Made by a program: the position numbers and the translations under genes. Below are positions 6,584 to 7,516 of a stretch of 7,516 nt of DNA, one piece after another; the stretch's first letter is position 1; every line of letters begins with the position of its first letter. Source of the DNA: Gemmatimonadales bacterium. Its GTDB lineage: Bacteria; Gemmatimonadota; Gemmatimonadetes; Gemmatimonadales; GWC2-71-9. The stretch is from the NCBI GenBank assembly GCA_013816685.1, contig JACDDX010000023.1:1-7516 (forward strand). Reading direction: 5' to 3'. The notes below the pieces were generated by a model. The model was given only the letters and a program-made list of their open reading frames with translations, was not told the origin of the DNA and did not search any database.

Positions 6584-6587
6584 CTCC
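6584..6587 (-). promoter_or_regulatory. Shine-Dalgarno GGAG favouring start at 6577
   Basis: GGAG on the minus strand lies 6 bases before the ATG at 6575-6577. The ATG at 6587-6589, four codons earlier, has no purine-rich site upstream. The internal start is therefore preferred, and the difference is only four residues. Confidence 0.5.
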
Positions 6588-6613
6588 ATGCAAGTTGATT
6601 TCGGAGTCCGCCG

Positions 6614-6631
6614 GAACGTCTACCCCGCTGA
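6614..6631 (+). repeat. Imperfect direct repeat, copy 1
   Basis: GAACGTCTACCCCGCTGA matches the copy at 6772-6789 at 15 of 18 positions. It lies about 25 bases upstream of the PEPCK-like gene's ATG, within the intergenic region shared with the divergent GAF gene. It may be a regulator binding site; the sequence does not show this. Confidence 0.3.
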
Positions 6632-6643
6632 CTCATCCGTCAA
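6617..6643 (-). promoter_or_regulatory. Weak sigma-70-like promoter candidate for the PEPCK-like gene
   Basis: On the minus strand TTGACG (6638-6643) is a good -35 match. The best -10 nearby is TAGACG (6617-6622) at a short 15-base spacing, which is poor. The rest of the 6590-6796 divergent region shows no clearer promoter on either strand. Confidence 0.2.
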
Positions 6644-6771
6644 CTGGTGCAGGCGCGCCACCCGCCCAGGAAGGGCTATGGCGAGGAGCCGCCCACCTTA
6701 CGCGCCCGGCGCGTCACCCGGTAGATTTAGCCGGTCCCCAAAGAGAAGCTGCTCCCCTTTTCCGCGTCCAC

Positions 6772-6789
6772 GAACGTCTGCCCTGCAGA
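6772..6789 (+). repeat. Imperfect direct repeat, copy 2
   Basis: GAACGTCTGCCCTGCAGA is the partner of the copy at 6614-6631. It overlaps the Shine-Dalgarno (AGAGG, 6787-6791) of the GAF-domain gene, so the two copies sit next to the starts of the two divergent genes. Confidence 0.3.
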
Positions 6790-6796
6790 GGTCATT

Positions 6797-7510
6797 GTGT
6801 CGTCAGTTGGGGTCCCTCGTGAAGCGGAGCGCCTGGAAGCGTTACGCGGCTACGAGATACTGGACACGCCGCCCGACGGTGCATTCGACCGGGTAACCGC
6901 GCTCGCCGCGCGGCACTTCCATGTGCCCGTCGCCCTGGTGACTCTCGTGGACGAAGACCGGATCTGGTTCAAGTCCAGATACGGGTTGGAAGCCCAGCAG
7001 ATTCCCCGCTCACCAGGACTCTGTGCGTCGGCCATCCTCAGTGATGAGGCGTATGTGGTTACAAACGCACTGGAGGATCCTCGCGCGCTGGCGAACCCGC
7101 TGGTCGCGGGCGAACTCGGACTCCGGTTTTATGCAGCGGCGCCGCTGCTCACGCACGATGGGTACCGGCTCGGCACGATGAACATCATCGATTTCAAGCC
7201 GAGAGAGCTGGATGACAACGGCCGATGGGCGCTGCAGCAGTTCGCCGGCCTCGTCATGGACCAGATGGAGTTGCGGCTTTCCGCGAGGAAAGCCATTGCA
7301 TCGCTTTCGCAGGTTTATCGGGGAGCCGAACAGGGAACCGACGTTCGGCAGCTCATCACGGTCTCCGCCTGGAGCCGGAAGATCCAGGTAGAAGGCGAAT
7401 GGCTTTCCTTCGAGGATTTTCTGGTGAGTAAGCTGGGCGCCGCAATCACGCACGGCATCGATCCGGAGACGGCGGGAGTGCTTAATCGCGGCCTGGATCC
7501 ACAACTCTAG
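6797..7510 (+). CDS. GAF-domain protein with a cysteine-less C-terminal tail module
   Basis: This is a 237-residue cytoplasmic protein starting at GTG 6797, with AGAGG 5 bases upstream. An N-terminal helix ERLEALRGYEILDTPP (11-26) leads into a GAF domain (about 28-158) of the type found in sensor kinases and diguanylate cyclases, with ALVTLVDEDRIWFKSRYGL (46-64), a VVTNALEDPRALANPLV segment (87-103), RFYAAAPL (110-117) and LGTMNIIDFKPREL (125-138). GAF domains bind small ligands or chromophores. No kinase, GGDEF, EAL or HTH output follows. The C-terminal 50 residues instead match a tail common in bacterial PAS/GAF proteins (pattern CxWCKxI ... HGICPxC), but the cysteines are replaced: VSAWSRKI (189-196) has S190 and S193, and HGIDPET (219-225) has D222 and T225. 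It may act as a stand-alone ligand sensor acting on another protein. The GAF call is firm; ligand and partner are unknown. Confidence 0.85.
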   Translation: MSSVGVPREAERLEALRGYEILDTPPDGAFDRVTALAARHFHVPVALVTLVDEDRIWFKSRYGLEAQQIPRSPGLCASAILSDEAYVVTNALEDPRALANPLVAGELGLRFYAAAPLLTHDGYRLGTMNIIDFKPRELDDNGRWALQQFAGLVMDQMELRLSARKAIASLSQVYRGAEQGTDVRQLITVSAWSRKIQVEGEWLSFEDFLVSKLGAAITHGIDPETAGVLNRGLDPQL

Positions 7511-7516
7511 GGCGGC

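Noticed and set aside
3113..6598. Open plus-strand frame of about 1161 codons opposite nearly the whole PEPCK-like gene
   Set aside because: Its product is rich in Arg, His and Val with no recognisable motif. It looks like the usual antisense mirror of a GC-rich gene that avoids A/T in third positions. The minus strand has normal amino acid composition and motifs.

Overview
This is a GC-rich (about two-thirds G+C) bacterial chromosome segment. No rRNA, tRNA, CRISPR array, transposase or phage gene is visible. The gene content (a PP2C phosphatase, a 130 kDa PEPCK-like enzyme, a CorE-like ECF sigma factor, a GAF protein) suits a soil or aquatic GC-rich phylum such as Gemmatimonadota, Acidobacteriota or Myxococcota. 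That placement is a guess from protein style, not from a marker gene.

Left part (1-2116). The window opens inside a PP2C-type protein phosphatase gene on the minus strand, of which only the N-terminal 101 codons are present. A two-gene plus-strand module follows: a 90-residue protein of unknown function whose end overlaps a nucleotidyltransferase-fold protein (DUF6036-like). This arrangement resembles toxin-antitoxin or MNT-type pairs. Next is a decayed remnant (about 1402-2116) of a superfamily 1 DNA/RNA helicase of the DNA2/NAM7 type. It has lost everything N-terminal to motif II and jumps reading frame at least four times.

Centre (2186-3037). On the minus strand lies a compact cassette: a candidate ECF-type promoter (TGTAAT-N16-CGTC), a 39-residue peptide with ten cysteines (four CxC units, metallothionein-like), and 28 bases later an ECF sigma factor whose C-terminus ends in a CxxC-x4-CxxCxC metal-binding-like domain, as in CorE-type metal-sensing sigma factors. 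The most economical reading is a self-contained metal-responsive circuit in which a one-component sigma factor is co-expressed with a small thiol-rich metal binder. It is the best candidate in the window for an undescribed system.

Right part (3035-7510). A very long minus-strand gene (about 1180 residues) encodes what I judge to be a pyrophosphate-dependent phosphoenolpyruvate carboxykinase or close relative. It is transcribed toward the sigma cassette. Divergent from it, across about 207 bases containing an imperfect 18-bp direct repeat, is a complete GAF-domain protein. Its C-terminal tail matches a common four-cysteine tail module of bacterial sensor proteins, but all four cysteines are replaced.
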